Source: Candidatus Pelagibacter communis
Lineage (GTDB): Bacteria > Pseudomonadota > Alphaproteobacteria > Pelagibacterales > Pelagibacteraceae
Assembly (NCBI RefSeq): GCF_001179845.1
Contig: NZ_CVSB01000006.1
Span: forward strand, 1 to 64,000
Direction: 5' to 3'
DNA length: 64,000 nt
This document shows positions 27,653-36,665 of the stretch, in pieces (position 1 is the first letter of the stretch; each line of letters begins with the position of its first letter). The position numbers were made by a program, and so were the translations under genes. A model generated the notes under the pieces. It had not been told where the DNA came from and searched no databases. It worked only from the letters and a program-made list of their open reading frames with translations.

Positions 27653-28830
27653 TGTTTTTAAATAACGCTGCAGATAAATTAGTTTTTAAATTTCTTAATA
27701 AAATAAGTCATGGTTATCTAGAGCTTACTACATATGATGGAAAAGTTTTAAAGTTTGGAAATCCAAATGAAAAATTGCATGCAAATATTTTAATCAAAAA
27801 ACCAGATTTTAATTATAATTTAATTAGAGGCGGCAGTATTGGATTTGCTGAGAGCTACATGAGAAGTGAATTTGAAACTGACAACTTATCAAATTTAATT
27901 GAATTAACCGCTAGAAATATAGAAGTTATATATAAATTCTCAGGACTTCTTGATTTTCCATTTATCAATTTTTTAAAAAATAAAATAATCAAAAATACAA
28001 AAAGTAGAAGCAAAGAAAATATTGCTAAACATTATGATCTAGGTAATGATTTTTTTTCTCTTTGGTTAGATGACACACTTACTTACTCTAGTGCTATTTT
28101 TGATGATAAATCGAAAAATCTTTCTGACGCTCAAAATAACAAATATCAAAAATTAATTGATCTAATAAAACCAAATAATGGTGACAAAGTTTTAGAAATA
28201 GGATGTGGTTGGGGAGGTTTTGCTGAGTACTTAGGTAAAAAATACGATGTAAAACTAGACTGTATTACAATATCAAAAAAACAATTTGAATACGCAAAAG
28301 AAAGAATTTTTAATTGCGGTTTAAACGAAAAAGTAAATATTGAAATAAAAGATTACAGAGATCTTAAAGGCAAATACAATTCAATTGCCTCTATAGAGAT
28401 GATAGAGGCTGTTGGTCAAAATTATTTAGAGGGTTATTTTAAAACTATTAAAACCAACTTATCTGATGGCGGTAAAGCAGCTATTCAAGCAATTACTATC
28501 GATGATAGGTTGTTTGACAGATACAAAAACAAACAAGATTTTATTCAAAAATATATTTTTCCTGGTGGTTTTTTACCAAATAAAAATAGCATTAATCGTT
28601 ATGTTTCTGATAACGGTTTAACTATAAATTCATATATTTCTTATGCTGACCATTATGCAAATACATTGGCTATATGGAGAAATGAGTTTTTAAAAAAATG
28701 GGATTTAATAAAAAATCAAGGTTTTGACTTAACATTTAAAAGAATGTGGGAGTTTTACCTTTCTTATTGTGAAGCTGGATTTAAGTCAAAAAATATTGAT
28801 CTGATACAATTTTCAATGCAAAACAAATAA
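27652..28830 (+). CDS. cfa: Cyclopropane-fatty-acyl-phospholipid synthase family methyltransferase
   Basis: A 392-residue SAM-dependent methyltransferase acting on double bonds of membrane phospholipids. The family block NIAKHYDLGNDFFSLWLDDT lies at about 123-142, SAM motif I is LEIGCGWGGFAEYL at 181-194, and SIEMIEAVGQNYLEGYF and the late YCEAGFKSKNI are characteristic. It may form cyclopropane rings or, as known for homologues in alphaproteobacterial furan-fatty-acid clusters, methylate the chain; the neighbours favour the second idea but do not prove it. Confidence 0.88.
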   Translation: MFLNNAADKLVFKFLNKISHGYLELTTYDGKVLKFGNPNEKLHANILIKKPDFNYNLIRGGSIGFAESYMRSEFETDNLSNLIELTARNIEVIYKFSGLLDFPFINFLKNKIIKNTKSRSKENIAKHYDLGNDFFSLWLDDTLTYSSAIFDDKSKNLSDAQNNKYQKLIDLIKPNNGDKVLEIGCGWGGFAEYLGKKYDVKLDCITISKKQFEYAKERIFNCGLNEKVNIEIKDYRDLKGKYNSIASIEMIEAVGQNYLEGYFKTIKTNLSDGGKAAIQAITIDDRLFDRYKNKQDFIQKYIFPGGFLPNKNSINRYVSDNGLTINSYISYADHYANTLAIWRNEFLKKWDLIKNQGFDLTFKRMWEFYLSYCEAGFKSKNIDLIQFSMQNK

Positions 28831-28847
28831 AAATAATGGAGATATTT

Positions 28848-29396
28848 ATGCGACATATAAAAATTATTAAGTCAATTTCATTGATAATTTCATTATTCTT
28901 AATTACAAGTTGCTCAAATAATAGCGCTATGAAACCAGAAGACTTTAAAAACAAAGAACCAAGATTAATTATTGAGGAATACTTATCTGGAAATGTTAAG
29001 GCCTGGGGTGTTCTGCAAAATAGATCGGGAAAAGTTACAAGACAATTTTCTGCAGATTTAAATGGAACCTGGGATGGAAAGCAATTAATTCTTAAAGAAA
29101 AATTTAATTGGGATGATGGTGAAGTTCAAGACCGAGAATGGACAATAAACAAAATTGATGAGCATAATTACGAAGGAACAGCAGGAGATGTTGTAGGTAA
29201 AGCAATAGGATATTCTTATGGACCAGCATTTAAATTTGAATATGTTTTATTAGTTCCAGTTAAAGGTAAAGAATTAAAAATAACTTTCGATGATTGGATT
29301 TTTAAACAAGATGATAGAGTTGCAATTAATAGAGCCACAATGACTAAATTTGGTTTTAAAGTAGCTGAATTGACAGTTGTATTTGTAAAAGATTAA
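28848..29396 (+). CDS. DUF3833-family lipoprotein
   Basis: A 182-residue lipoprotein. The signal peptide ends in a lipobox LITSC with the lipidated Cys at position 22. The mature part contains VKAWGVLQNRSGKVTRQFSA and FNWDDGEVQDREWTI, typical of DUF3833. An ATG at 28836 is possible, but GGAG before the ATG at 28848 and the clean signal peptide favour the later start. It is the usual companion of the DUF1365/CFA cluster; exact role unknown. The stop abuts the convergent SDR gene. Confidence 0.82.
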   Translation: MRHIKIIKSISLIISLFLITSCSNNSAMKPEDFKNKEPRLIIEEYLSGNVKAWGVLQNRSGKVTRQFSADLNGTWDGKQLILKEKFNWDDGEVQDREWTINKIDEHNYEGTAGDVVGKAIGYSYGPAFKFEYVLLVPVKGKELKITFDDWIFKQDDRVAINRATMTKFGFKVAELTVVFVKD

Positions 29397-30155
29397 CTAT
29401 TTTTTTTGATATTTTGTTAGTTTTCCAACTAAACCAAAATAAATTTTACTCGGTAAAAAACTCAATAGTTTTAATGTAATTGTAAGTGATTTTGGAAAAT
29501 GTATTTCAAATATATTTTTGTTAACTAAACCTTCATAAATTTGATCTGCAGCATACTCAGGAGTTTTTAAAAAAGGCATTTTAAAATCATTTTTATCTGT
29601 CATTGGTGTTTTAATAAATCCAGGAGACACTAAAGAAACACGTACATTGTATCTTTTAAAATCAAAGTACAAACTTTCAGCTAAGTTATTTAATGCAGAT
29701 TTAGATGGTCCATATCCAGTTGAATTAGGTAACCCCCTATATCCTGCAATTGAAGAAACAATAGTAATTATACCTTTTTTTTTATCTCTAAAGTATTGTT
29801 CAACTGCTTTGATGCTATTCACAGTTCCAAAAAAATTTACTTTAAAGACATCTTCCATTTGTTCGACATCTATATCTTTTTCTTTTTTTGGATCCCATGT
29901 CCCAGTTGAAAAAAAACAAATATCTATATTTTCATATTTGTTTTTAATTTCGTTAAATACTTCTTTGCACTTTTCTTTATCTGTTACGTCTAAAGGAAAA
30001 CTTGAAATATTTTCATAAGAATTTGAAAGCTCATTTAGTAATTCAGCTCTTCTTGCAGATATAGCAACATTCCATCCCTTACTTGCAAATTTAATTGCTA
30101 AAGCTTTTCCAATACCAGTACTACCGCCAGTAATCCAAATAGTTTTTTTACTCAT
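29397..30155 (-). CDS. Short-chain dehydrogenase/reductase
   Basis: A 252-residue classical SDR. The cofactor loop is TGGSTGIGKAL at about 9-19 and the catalytic set is S134 or S135 with Y148 and K152 (GYGPSK). A hydrophobic C-terminal segment may tether it to the membrane. SDR genes of this sort are part of the same lipid-modification cluster in other proteobacteria, so it may reduce an acyl-chain intermediate; the substrate is inference. It is transcribed towards the DUF3833 gene and divergently from tspO. Confidence 0.85.
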   Translation of the reverse strand: MSKKTIWITGGSTGIGKALAIKFASKGWNVAISARRAELLNELSNSYENISSFPLDVTDKEKCKEVFNEIKNKYENIDICFFSTGTWDPKKEKDIDVEQMEDVFKVNFFGTVNSIKAVEQYFRDKKKGIITIVSSIAGYRGLPNSTGYGPSKSALNNLAESLYFDFKRYNVRVSLVSPGFIKTPMTDKNDFKMPFLKTPEYAADQIYEGLVNKNIFEIHFPKSLTITLKLLSFLPSKIYFGLVGKLTKYQKK

Positions 30156-30178
30156 TTTTTGTTATGTATATATCTTAC

Positions 30179-30646
30179 ATGTTTAAAAATAAATTTTTAA
30201 CATTTATATTGTTTCTTGCTATTACATTCTCTGCTTCATTAATTGGCGGTTTAGCTACTGTTACTTTTAAAGAGCCATGGTACTCATTACTAAATAAACC
30301 ATCATTTAATCCACCGGATTGGATATTCGGACCTGTTTGGACGACCTTGTATACATTGATGACAGTTGCAATATGGCTTTACTGGCACACAAAAAATAGA
30401 GATATGAATACTGTTTATATTTATTTTATCCATTTAGTATTCAATACAACTTGGAGTGTAGTTTTTTTTGTTTTTAACAATATGGTTCTAGCACTTTTGG
30501 TATTAATCATACTAATAGCATTGATAATCAATCTTATTTTAAGATTTAAACGCGTCAAGATGTTGAGTGCCTACCTAATGATTCCATATTTACTTTGGTG
30601 TAGCTTTGCACTAATTCTGAATACAAGCTTAATTATGTTAAATTAG
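30179..30646 (+). CDS. tspO: TspO/MBR-family tryptophan-rich sensory protein
   Basis: A 155-residue five-helix membrane protein. The family signature is KPSFNPPDWIFGPVWTTLYT with the following helix TVAIWLYWH, plus FNTTWSVVFF. TspO proteins bind porphyrins and in Rhodobacter modulate photosynthesis and stress responses. An ATG at 30164 would add five residues; 30179 gives a better N-terminus. It is divergent from the SDR gene with a gap of about 23 bp. Confidence 0.9.
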   Translation: MFKNKFLTFILFLAITFSASLIGGLATVTFKEPWYSLLNKPSFNPPDWIFGPVWTTLYTLMTVAIWLYWHTKNRDMNTVYIYFIHLVFNTTWSVVFFVFNNMVLALLVLIILIALIINLILRFKRVKMLSAYLMIPYLLWCSFALILNTSLIMLN

Positions 30647-30648
30647 AT

Positions 30649-31752
30649 ATGGATGATGTTGTAGTAATTGGTGGTGGAATTATAGGGGCGGCGACTGCTT
30701 ATTTTTTATCCAAAGAAGGTAGAAAAGTAAAAGTTATTGAAAGAGACCCTACTTATAAAACAGCTTCATTCCCATTATCTCTAGGTGGTTTTAGAAGACA
30801 ATTTTTCCAAAAAGAAAATATTTTATTAGGAAAATTTGCAAGAGAATTTATTTTCCAAATACCAGAATTATTAAAAACAGAAAAAAATCCCAACCCAACA
30901 GCTAGCATGGTAACCAATGGATATCTTTTAATGTTTGGTCCTGAACATGCTGAAGAACAATATAGAGCATTAGAAAATCATAAAGAATGTGATGCAGGAA
31001 CAAAAAATATTAAAGGATCAGAATTATCCAAGGTTTTCCCTTATGTGAATAGTGAAGGAATAGAGACAGCAACTTACACGGATAATCAAAGTGAAGGATG
31101 GATTGATCCATTTATGTTTCATAGCGCTCTTAAAGGTAAAGCAATAGAGCTTGGAGCAGAATTTATTAAAGGTGAAGTAAAAAGTATTTCAGAAATAAAT
31201 GCTAAAACAATTGTTTCTGCTGCTGGTTGTTGGACAAAAGAATTGTTAGAAGATATTCCTGTTGTTCCTCAAAAGCATACCGTGTTTAGAGTAAAATGCC
31301 CAACATATATAAAAGAGATGCCACTAAGTGGAGACTTAACAACGGGTGTTTATTGGAGACCTGAAGGAGGGGAATATTTAGCAGGATCACCTATTTCTGT
31401 ATTTGATGCAGATGATTTGGAACCAGCTTGGAATGATTTTGAGGAATTAGTTTGGCCAGCTCTTGCTAAGAGAATACCTGCCTTTGAAGAATTAAAGTTA
31501 ACTGGTGGATGGGCAGGTTACTACGATTGTAATAGACTAGATAATAATGCAGTTGTAGGCAAACATCCAAAATATGACAATGTATACATGGCATCTGGAT
31601 TTACAGGTCGAGGACTAATGCAAGCCCCAGGAATTGGTAGAGCTTTAGCTGAATTAATTACAACAGGATCATACCAAACAATTGATATAAGTGATTTTGC
31701 AGTCGAAAGAGTTCTTGGGAAAAGTGCTAGACCAGAACCTTATGTCTTGTAA
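30649..31752 (+). CDS. FAD-dependent oxidoreductase, DAO superfamily (FOXRED1-like)
   Basis: A 367-residue flavoprotein of the D-amino acid oxidase group. The FAD site is VVVIGGGIIGAATAYFLSKE at about 4-23. SLGGFRRQFFQKENILL resembles the FOXRED1 and sarcosine-oxidase-like subgroup, and the C-terminal YMASGFTGRGLMQAPGIGRA is the second FAD block. Substrate could be a secondary amine such as sarcosine or an N-methyl amino acid, which would fit the glycine genes in the window, but nothing in the sequence fixes it. It starts 2 bases after tspO. Confidence 0.8.
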   Translation: MDDVVVIGGGIIGAATAYFLSKEGRKVKVIERDPTYKTASFPLSLGGFRRQFFQKENILLGKFAREFIFQIPELLKTEKNPNPTASMVTNGYLLMFGPEHAEEQYRALENHKECDAGTKNIKGSELSKVFPYVNSEGIETATYTDNQSEGWIDPFMFHSALKGKAIELGAEFIKGEVKSISEINAKTIVSAAGCWTKELLEDIPVVPQKHTVFRVKCPTYIKEMPLSGDLTTGVYWRPEGGEYLAGSPISVFDADDLEPAWNDFEELVWPALAKRIPAFEELKLTGGWAGYYDCNRLDNNAVVGKHPKYDNVYMASGFTGRGLMQAPGIGRALAELITTGSYQTIDISDFAVERVLGKSARPEPYVL

Positions 31753-32433
31753 TTATTTACAATATATATCAGCCCAAAAAAATTTATCCTTTTTAATTTC
31801 TTTTTTAATTAAATTTATTATTGTTTTATAATCACTCCAATCAGAAAAAAATTTCTTTTGTTCCCCTATAGAAAAAGTAAAACTATTATATGAAAGTTTC
31901 TTTAAATGTTTTAAACATTTAATTGCATCAGAAAAAAATTCTGAAGTAATTTCAAATGAGATGATACCACTTTTTTTGCTTAAACCTTTTAATACATTCA
32001 ATTCATAGCCTTCCACATCTATTTTAATATATTGGGGATCTCCAAATTTTTTTATCAAAGCATCTAATGTAGTAATTTGAATTTGAGTTTTTTCACTCCA
32101 GGTTAAATTAGAGAATCTGCCAGATTTCCAATGTTTTGCAAAAGTTGATACAGTTGGCATTTGTTTATTTATCGATAATATTTTCTTCGTATTTTTAGAG
32201 CCTAAACCTTTTGGAATAATTTTTACAATAGAATTTTTTGAATACAATCTTTTTAGAGTCTTTACGCAAATCGGGAGCGGCTCAACCATAATAGTTCTAA
32301 TTTTTTTTTCGATAAAAGGTTTCGATTTTTCCCCTAAGTGAGCACCAATATCAAAATATAAGTCTCCTTTGTTCATAAGTTTTATAATTTCATGACTCTT
32401 ACTTCTTTTGAACTTTTTGAAAAATTTAAACAT
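31753..32433 (-). CDS. FkbM-family methyltransferase
   Basis: A 226-residue SAM-dependent methyltransferase. Motif I is YFDIGAHLGEKSKPF, followed by IMVEPLPICVKTLKRLY; the FkbM block ITTLDALIKKFGDPQYIKID and VEGYELNVLKGL are clear. Family members methylate hydroxyls of sugars or other small molecules; the target is unknown. It is convergent with the FAD enzyme with no gap and lies downstream of selO. Confidence 0.82.
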   Translation of the reverse strand: MFKFFKKFKRSKSHEIIKLMNKGDLYFDIGAHLGEKSKPFIEKKIRTIMVEPLPICVKTLKRLYSKNSIVKIIPKGLGSKNTKKILSINKQMPTVSTFAKHWKSGRFSNLTWSEKTQIQITTLDALIKKFGDPQYIKIDVEGYELNVLKGLSKKSGIISFEITSEFFSDAIKCLKHLKKLSYNSFTFSIGEQKKFFSDWSDYKTIINLIKKEIKKDKFFWADIYCK

Positions 32434-32448
32434 TATAAAATTTGAATA

Positions 32449-33891
32449 TTATGTTCCGCAAAATGTTTGATAATCTTTATTATCTGATGGAGATTGATAA
32501 TTCATAATATTATCTTGATTATTAAAAGGTTTTTTTAAAATTACCAATAATTTGTTTATTAATTCCAAATTATTATTATTTGCGGCATCTAAAGCTTCTT
32601 CAACTTTGTGATTTCTTGGAATTACAATAGGGTTATTTTTTCTCATAAGTGAAATTGATTTTTCTTTTGATCCTTTATTTATTAAAATTCTATTCTCCCA
32701 TTTTTTTACCCAATTTATAAAATTTAAATTTTTATATTTATTATCACCAGTATTAATATTCATTAAATAACAAAATGTATTTGTGTAATCAGCTTTATTT
32801 ATTTCCATCCAATTTAATAATTCATTTATCAATTTTAGATCATTTTGATTTTCTCCAAATAAACCAAGCTTATCTCTCATCATATTTAACCATTTAGTTT
32901 CATAAATATTTTGAAAATTATCTATAGTTTCCGTTGCAATTTTAACTGCTGTATCTTCATTTTTGTGTATTAATGGAATTAAACATTCAGCTAATCTTGC
33001 TAAGTTCCACTTTGTAATTGGTGGTTGGTTAGAAAAAGAATATCTACCAAATTTATCGATTGAGCTAAATACAGTTTTTGGATCATAATGATCCATAAAT
33101 GCACAAGGACCGTAATCAATGGTTTCACCTGAAATTGCCATGTTATCAGTATTCATAACCCCATGAATAAATCCAACTCGCATCCAATTGATTACTAGCT
33201 GGCATTGCTTTTCCATAACAAGATTTAACAAATCTAATGCTTTTGAATTTGATGCTTTAATTTCTGGATAATGTCTGTTTATAGTGTAGTCGACTAAAGT
33301 ATTTAAATTTTTAATGTTTTGAGTTGCAGCAATATATTGAAACGTTCCAACTCGAAGATGACTTGATGCTACTCTTGTCAATATAGCTCCATGTAATAGA
33401 TTTTCTCTGACAACTTTTTCTCCTGTTTTGACTACAGCAAGGCTTCTAGTAGTTGGAATATTTAATGAATGCATTGCTTCACTGATAATATATTCTCTAA
33501 GCATAGGTCCAAGTGCAGCTCTCCCATCACCACCTCTAGAAAAAGAAGTTCTTCCTGAACCTTTAAACTGAATGTCAAAACGGTTGTCATTGTTTACTAA
33601 ATGCTCACCTAATAAGACTGCTCTACCATCTCCTAACATTGTAAAGTGTCCAAATTGATGACCTGCATATGCTTGTGCAATAGTATTAGTTTCTTCTGGT
33701 ATGGAGTTTCCAGAAAATATTTCTGCTAATTTTTTTTTGTCTGTTTTTGAAAAATCTAAATTTAAAGTAGATGCTAGTTCCTCATTTAAAATTACTAATT
33801 CAGGATCATGAACAGGAGTTGGTTTAATATTTTCTTTAAAAGTGTTTGATAATTTTGAATAAGTATTATCAAAATGCCAACCAATGGTCAT
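32449..33891 (-). CDS. selO: Protein adenylyltransferase SelO (YdiU/UPF0061)
   Basis: A 480-residue pseudokinase-fold enzyme that transfers AMP to proteins and is linked to redox stress. Visible are AYAGHQFGHFTMLGDGRAVLL, GSGRTSFSRGGDGRAALGPM, REYIISEAMHSLNIPTTRSL, and HGVMNTDNMAISGETIDYGP. The penultimate tripeptide region ends in FCGT, with Cys at the third position from the end, where eukaryotic SelO has selenocysteine. It starts 5 bases after the formate dehydrogenase alpha stop on the same strand. Confidence 0.92.
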   Translation of the reverse strand: MTIGWHFDNTYSKLSNTFKENIKPTPVHDPELVILNEELASTLNLDFSKTDKKKLAEIFSGNSIPEETNTIAQAYAGHQFGHFTMLGDGRAVLLGEHLVNNDNRFDIQFKGSGRTSFSRGGDGRAALGPMLREYIISEAMHSLNIPTTRSLAVVKTGEKVVRENLLHGAILTRVASSHLRVGTFQYIAATQNIKNLNTLVDYTINRHYPEIKASNSKALDLLNLVMEKQCQLVINWMRVGFIHGVMNTDNMAISGETIDYGPCAFMDHYDPKTVFSSIDKFGRYSFSNQPPITKWNLARLAECLIPLIHKNEDTAVKIATETIDNFQNIYETKWLNMMRDKLGLFGENQNDLKLINELLNWMEINKADYTNTFCYLMNINTGDNKYKNLNFINWVKKWENRILINKGSKEKSISLMRKNNPIVIPRNHKVEEALDAANNNNLELINKLLVILKKPFNNQDNIMNYQSPSDNKDYQTFCGT

Positions 33892-33896
33892 TTTAA

Positions 33897-36665
33897 TTAA
33901 CTAACTTCAGCTTGATTTTCTTTTGGTTTAACTTCTGTTTTAAATTGATTAGAAATTTTTTGTACTTCAACAGAAGATACTTTGTATTCTGCACACATTG
34001 TTTCTTCATCTTTACCATGACCTGTAACCATATTAACCATATGTTCTGGGAAATGGAACGTAGTAAACACAATTCCTTCTTTAACTTTATCTGTAACTTC
34101 AACTTTAAGCGCAACCTCACCTCTACCTGAATAAAGTCTTCCGATATCACCAGTATTTAGATCTCTATGAGCTGCATCTTTAGGATGAATTAATAAAACA
34201 TCTTCATCAACAATATTTATATTTTTTGTTCTTCTGGTCATTGTTGCAGCGTTGTAATGTTGTAAAACCCTACTTGTTGTTAAAATCAAAGGATAGTCTT
34301 TTTGATTAGCTTCTATTTCTGATGATTCTTTCCAATCAAAGTTTTTTAGTCGGCCTTTACCTAATTTAAATGTTTCTGTATGTAAAATTTTTGTATCAGT
34401 TCCATCTTCTTGAACTGGCCATTGTAATCCAAATTTTCCAAGTCTCTCTCTAGTAACACCCTTAAAGAAAGGAACGATATCAGCAATTTCTGCTAGAACT
34501 TGATCTGCATCATAAGTTGGCTGATCAAATCCTAATTTCTGCATCATCTCAGTTACAATTAATCCATCAGGTTTAGTGCCTGGTAGAGGAGGTACAGCTC
34601 TGTTCACTCTTTGAATTCTTCTCTCAGTGTTAGTAAAAGTTCCATCTTTTTCTAAGAACGTTGTACCTGGCAGAACAACAGTTGCTAATTTTGCTGTTTC
34701 ACTCATAAATATTTCTTGAACAACTAAAAGTTCTAAAGAATTCATAGCTTCAATTACATGAGCACTATTAGGATCTGTTTGAACAATATCTTCTCCAATG
34801 ATCCATAAACCTTTTAATTCCTTGTTTATTGCAGCTTCAAACATTTGAGGAATTTTTAATCCGGGTTTAGTTGGGTGAGTTACTCCATATTTTTCTGTAT
34901 AGAATTCTTGATGCTTTTCATCAGCCACAGGAAAATATCCAGCACCTTGGTGTGGTTGACATCCCATATCTGCTGCACCTTGAACATTGTTTTGACCTCT
35001 TAAAGGATTAACTCCGACACCTTTTCGTCCAATGTTTCCAGTAATCATTGCTAGATCTGCAATTAACATTACAGTTTTAGATCCCTGTTCATGTTCAGTA
35101 ACTCCTAAACCATGGAACTCCATTGAATTTCTTGCAGTAGCATATGCAATTGCTGCTTCTTTAACTAATTGTTTATCTACACCAGCTACTTTTGCTAAAT
35201 GATCAACATCTTGTCTTTCAATTTCTTTTAAGAAATTATCAAAACCTTCAGTTCTATCTCTAACAAAATCTGCATTATAAAGTTTTGATTTAATAATAAA
35301 GTGCAACATCATATTTAGAACTGCAACGTTAGTTCCTGGTCTTAGTTTAATATGATAATCAGCAAGTTTTGCAAGTTCAGTTGTAACTGGATCAAGTACA
35401 ATTAATTTTTTACCTTTCATAACTTGCTGTTTTATTTTTGCACCTGTTACAGGATGAGCATTTGTTGGATTAGCTCCAATTACCAAAAATAAATCTGCAT
35501 GATAAATATCTTCTGTAGAGTTAGTTGCTGCCCCAGTCCCAAAAGTTTGTTGCATTCCCCAAGCTGTTGGAGAATGACAAATTCTTGCACAACAATCTAC
35601 ACTGTTAGTTCCCACAGCCGCTCTAATCATTTTTTGAAAAACATAATTTTCTTCATTCGTACATCTCGCAGAAGAAATTCCAGCAAAGGCATCTGGACCA
35701 TTATCTTTTGTAATTCTATTCATTTCTTTTTTAATAAAATCATAAGCTTCATCCCAAGAAGCTTCTTCAAACTTTCCATTTCTTTTAATCAAAGGTGTTT
35801 TTAATCTGTCTGGATGATCATAAAAACTAAATGCATATCTTCCTTTAATACATGTATGACCAGCATTTACCTCTGTTTGTTTTGGAGTATCTATTGCAAC
35901 AACTTTATCATCTTTTATTGATGCTTCTAAATTACATCCAACACCACAGTATGAACAAGTTGTTCTAACTTTTTTATCTACAGCTGCAGATTTAGATTGA
36001 AAAACATCTGAAATAGCATCTGTTGGACATGTATGCGCACATGCTCCACAAGATACACATGAACTATCTCCAAACATCATATCATTATCAGTTGTTATTC
36101 TAGATTCAAAACCTCTTCCGCTCATTGTTAGTACAAATGAACCTTGAATTTCATCACAAGCTCTGACACATCTTCCACAATTAATACAGTTGTCTAAGTT
36201 CATTCTCATGTAATCGTGAGAAGTATCTCTTGGTATACCTTTGTGTTGTTTAGGACTGTTGTATCTGTGATCAGCAACTCCTAAATCGTTTGCTACTGTT
36301 TGTAATTCACAATTATTATTTACCTCACAAGTATCACATTCCATTGGATGGTCTGTTAAAACTAATTCAACAATATTTTTTCTTAGACTTGTTAAAGCTT
36401 CATTTGAAGTAAAGATATGTTGGTTTTCAGCAACTGGAGTATGACAAGATGCGACCACTCTTGTTGGACCATCTTTTTCTAAAGCAACTTCTACAGAGCA
36501 AACTCTGCAAGCTCCATAAGGAGCTAGGTTTGGATCATCACATAAAGTAGGTACTTTTTTTTCACCTACATAGCTTTTTACAAATTTTAAAATAGATGTG
36601 TGTTTAGGACCAATTTCGTATGGTTTTCCATCAATATAAGCAATTTTTCTTTTTTCTGAGCTCAT
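33897..36665 (-). CDS. fdsA: NAD-dependent formate dehydrogenase, molybdopterin alpha subunit
   Basis: A 922-residue catalytic subunit oxidising formate to CO2. Cofactor sites can be read in order: plant-type 2Fe-2S (C42, C53, C56, C74), His-Cys cluster (H106, C110, C113, C119), two 4Fe-4S ferredoxin sites (C160-C170 and C203-C213), a further 4Fe-4S (C237, C240, C244, C272), and the bis-MGD domain with catalytic C359 in VDCCARICHSP. This is the cysteine form, not selenocysteine. The start codon overlaps the stop of the NuoEF-like subunit. Electrons probably pass to NAD through that partner. Confidence 0.94.
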   Translation of the reverse strand: MSSEKRKIAYIDGKPYEIGPKHTSILKFVKSYVGEKKVPTLCDDPNLAPYGACRVCSVEVALEKDGPTRVVASCHTPVAENQHIFTSNEALTSLRKNIVELVLTDHPMECDTCEVNNNCELQTVANDLGVADHRYNSPKQHKGIPRDTSHDYMRMNLDNCINCGRCVRACDEIQGSFVLTMSGRGFESRITTDNDMMFGDSSCVSCGACAHTCPTDAISDVFQSKSAAVDKKVRTTCSYCGVGCNLEASIKDDKVVAIDTPKQTEVNAGHTCIKGRYAFSFYDHPDRLKTPLIKRNGKFEEASWDEAYDFIKKEMNRITKDNGPDAFAGISSARCTNEENYVFQKMIRAAVGTNSVDCCARICHSPTAWGMQQTFGTGAATNSTEDIYHADLFLVIGANPTNAHPVTGAKIKQQVMKGKKLIVLDPVTTELAKLADYHIKLRPGTNVAVLNMMLHFIIKSKLYNADFVRDRTEGFDNFLKEIERQDVDHLAKVAGVDKQLVKEAAIAYATARNSMEFHGLGVTEHEQGSKTVMLIADLAMITGNIGRKGVGVNPLRGQNNVQGAADMGCQPHQGAGYFPVADEKHQEFYTEKYGVTHPTKPGLKIPQMFEAAINKELKGLWIIGEDIVQTDPNSAHVIEAMNSLELLVVQEIFMSETAKLATVVLPGTTFLEKDGTFTNTERRIQRVNRAVPPLPGTKPDGLIVTEMMQKLGFDQPTYDADQVLAEIADIVPFFKGVTRERLGKFGLQWPVQEDGTDTKILHTETFKLGKGRLKNFDWKESSEIEANQKDYPLILTTSRVLQHYNAATMTRRTKNINIVDEDVLLIHPKDAAHRDLNTGDIGRLYSGRGEVALKVEVTDKVKEGIVFTTFHFPEHMVNMVTGHGKDEETMCAEYKVSSVEVQKISNQFKTEVKPKENQAEVS

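Noticed and set aside
33893-34150. Open frame on the minus strand inside the fdsA 3' end
   Set aside because: It lies in another frame of a fully supported gene and its product is a lysine/leucine low-complexity string with no family signs.
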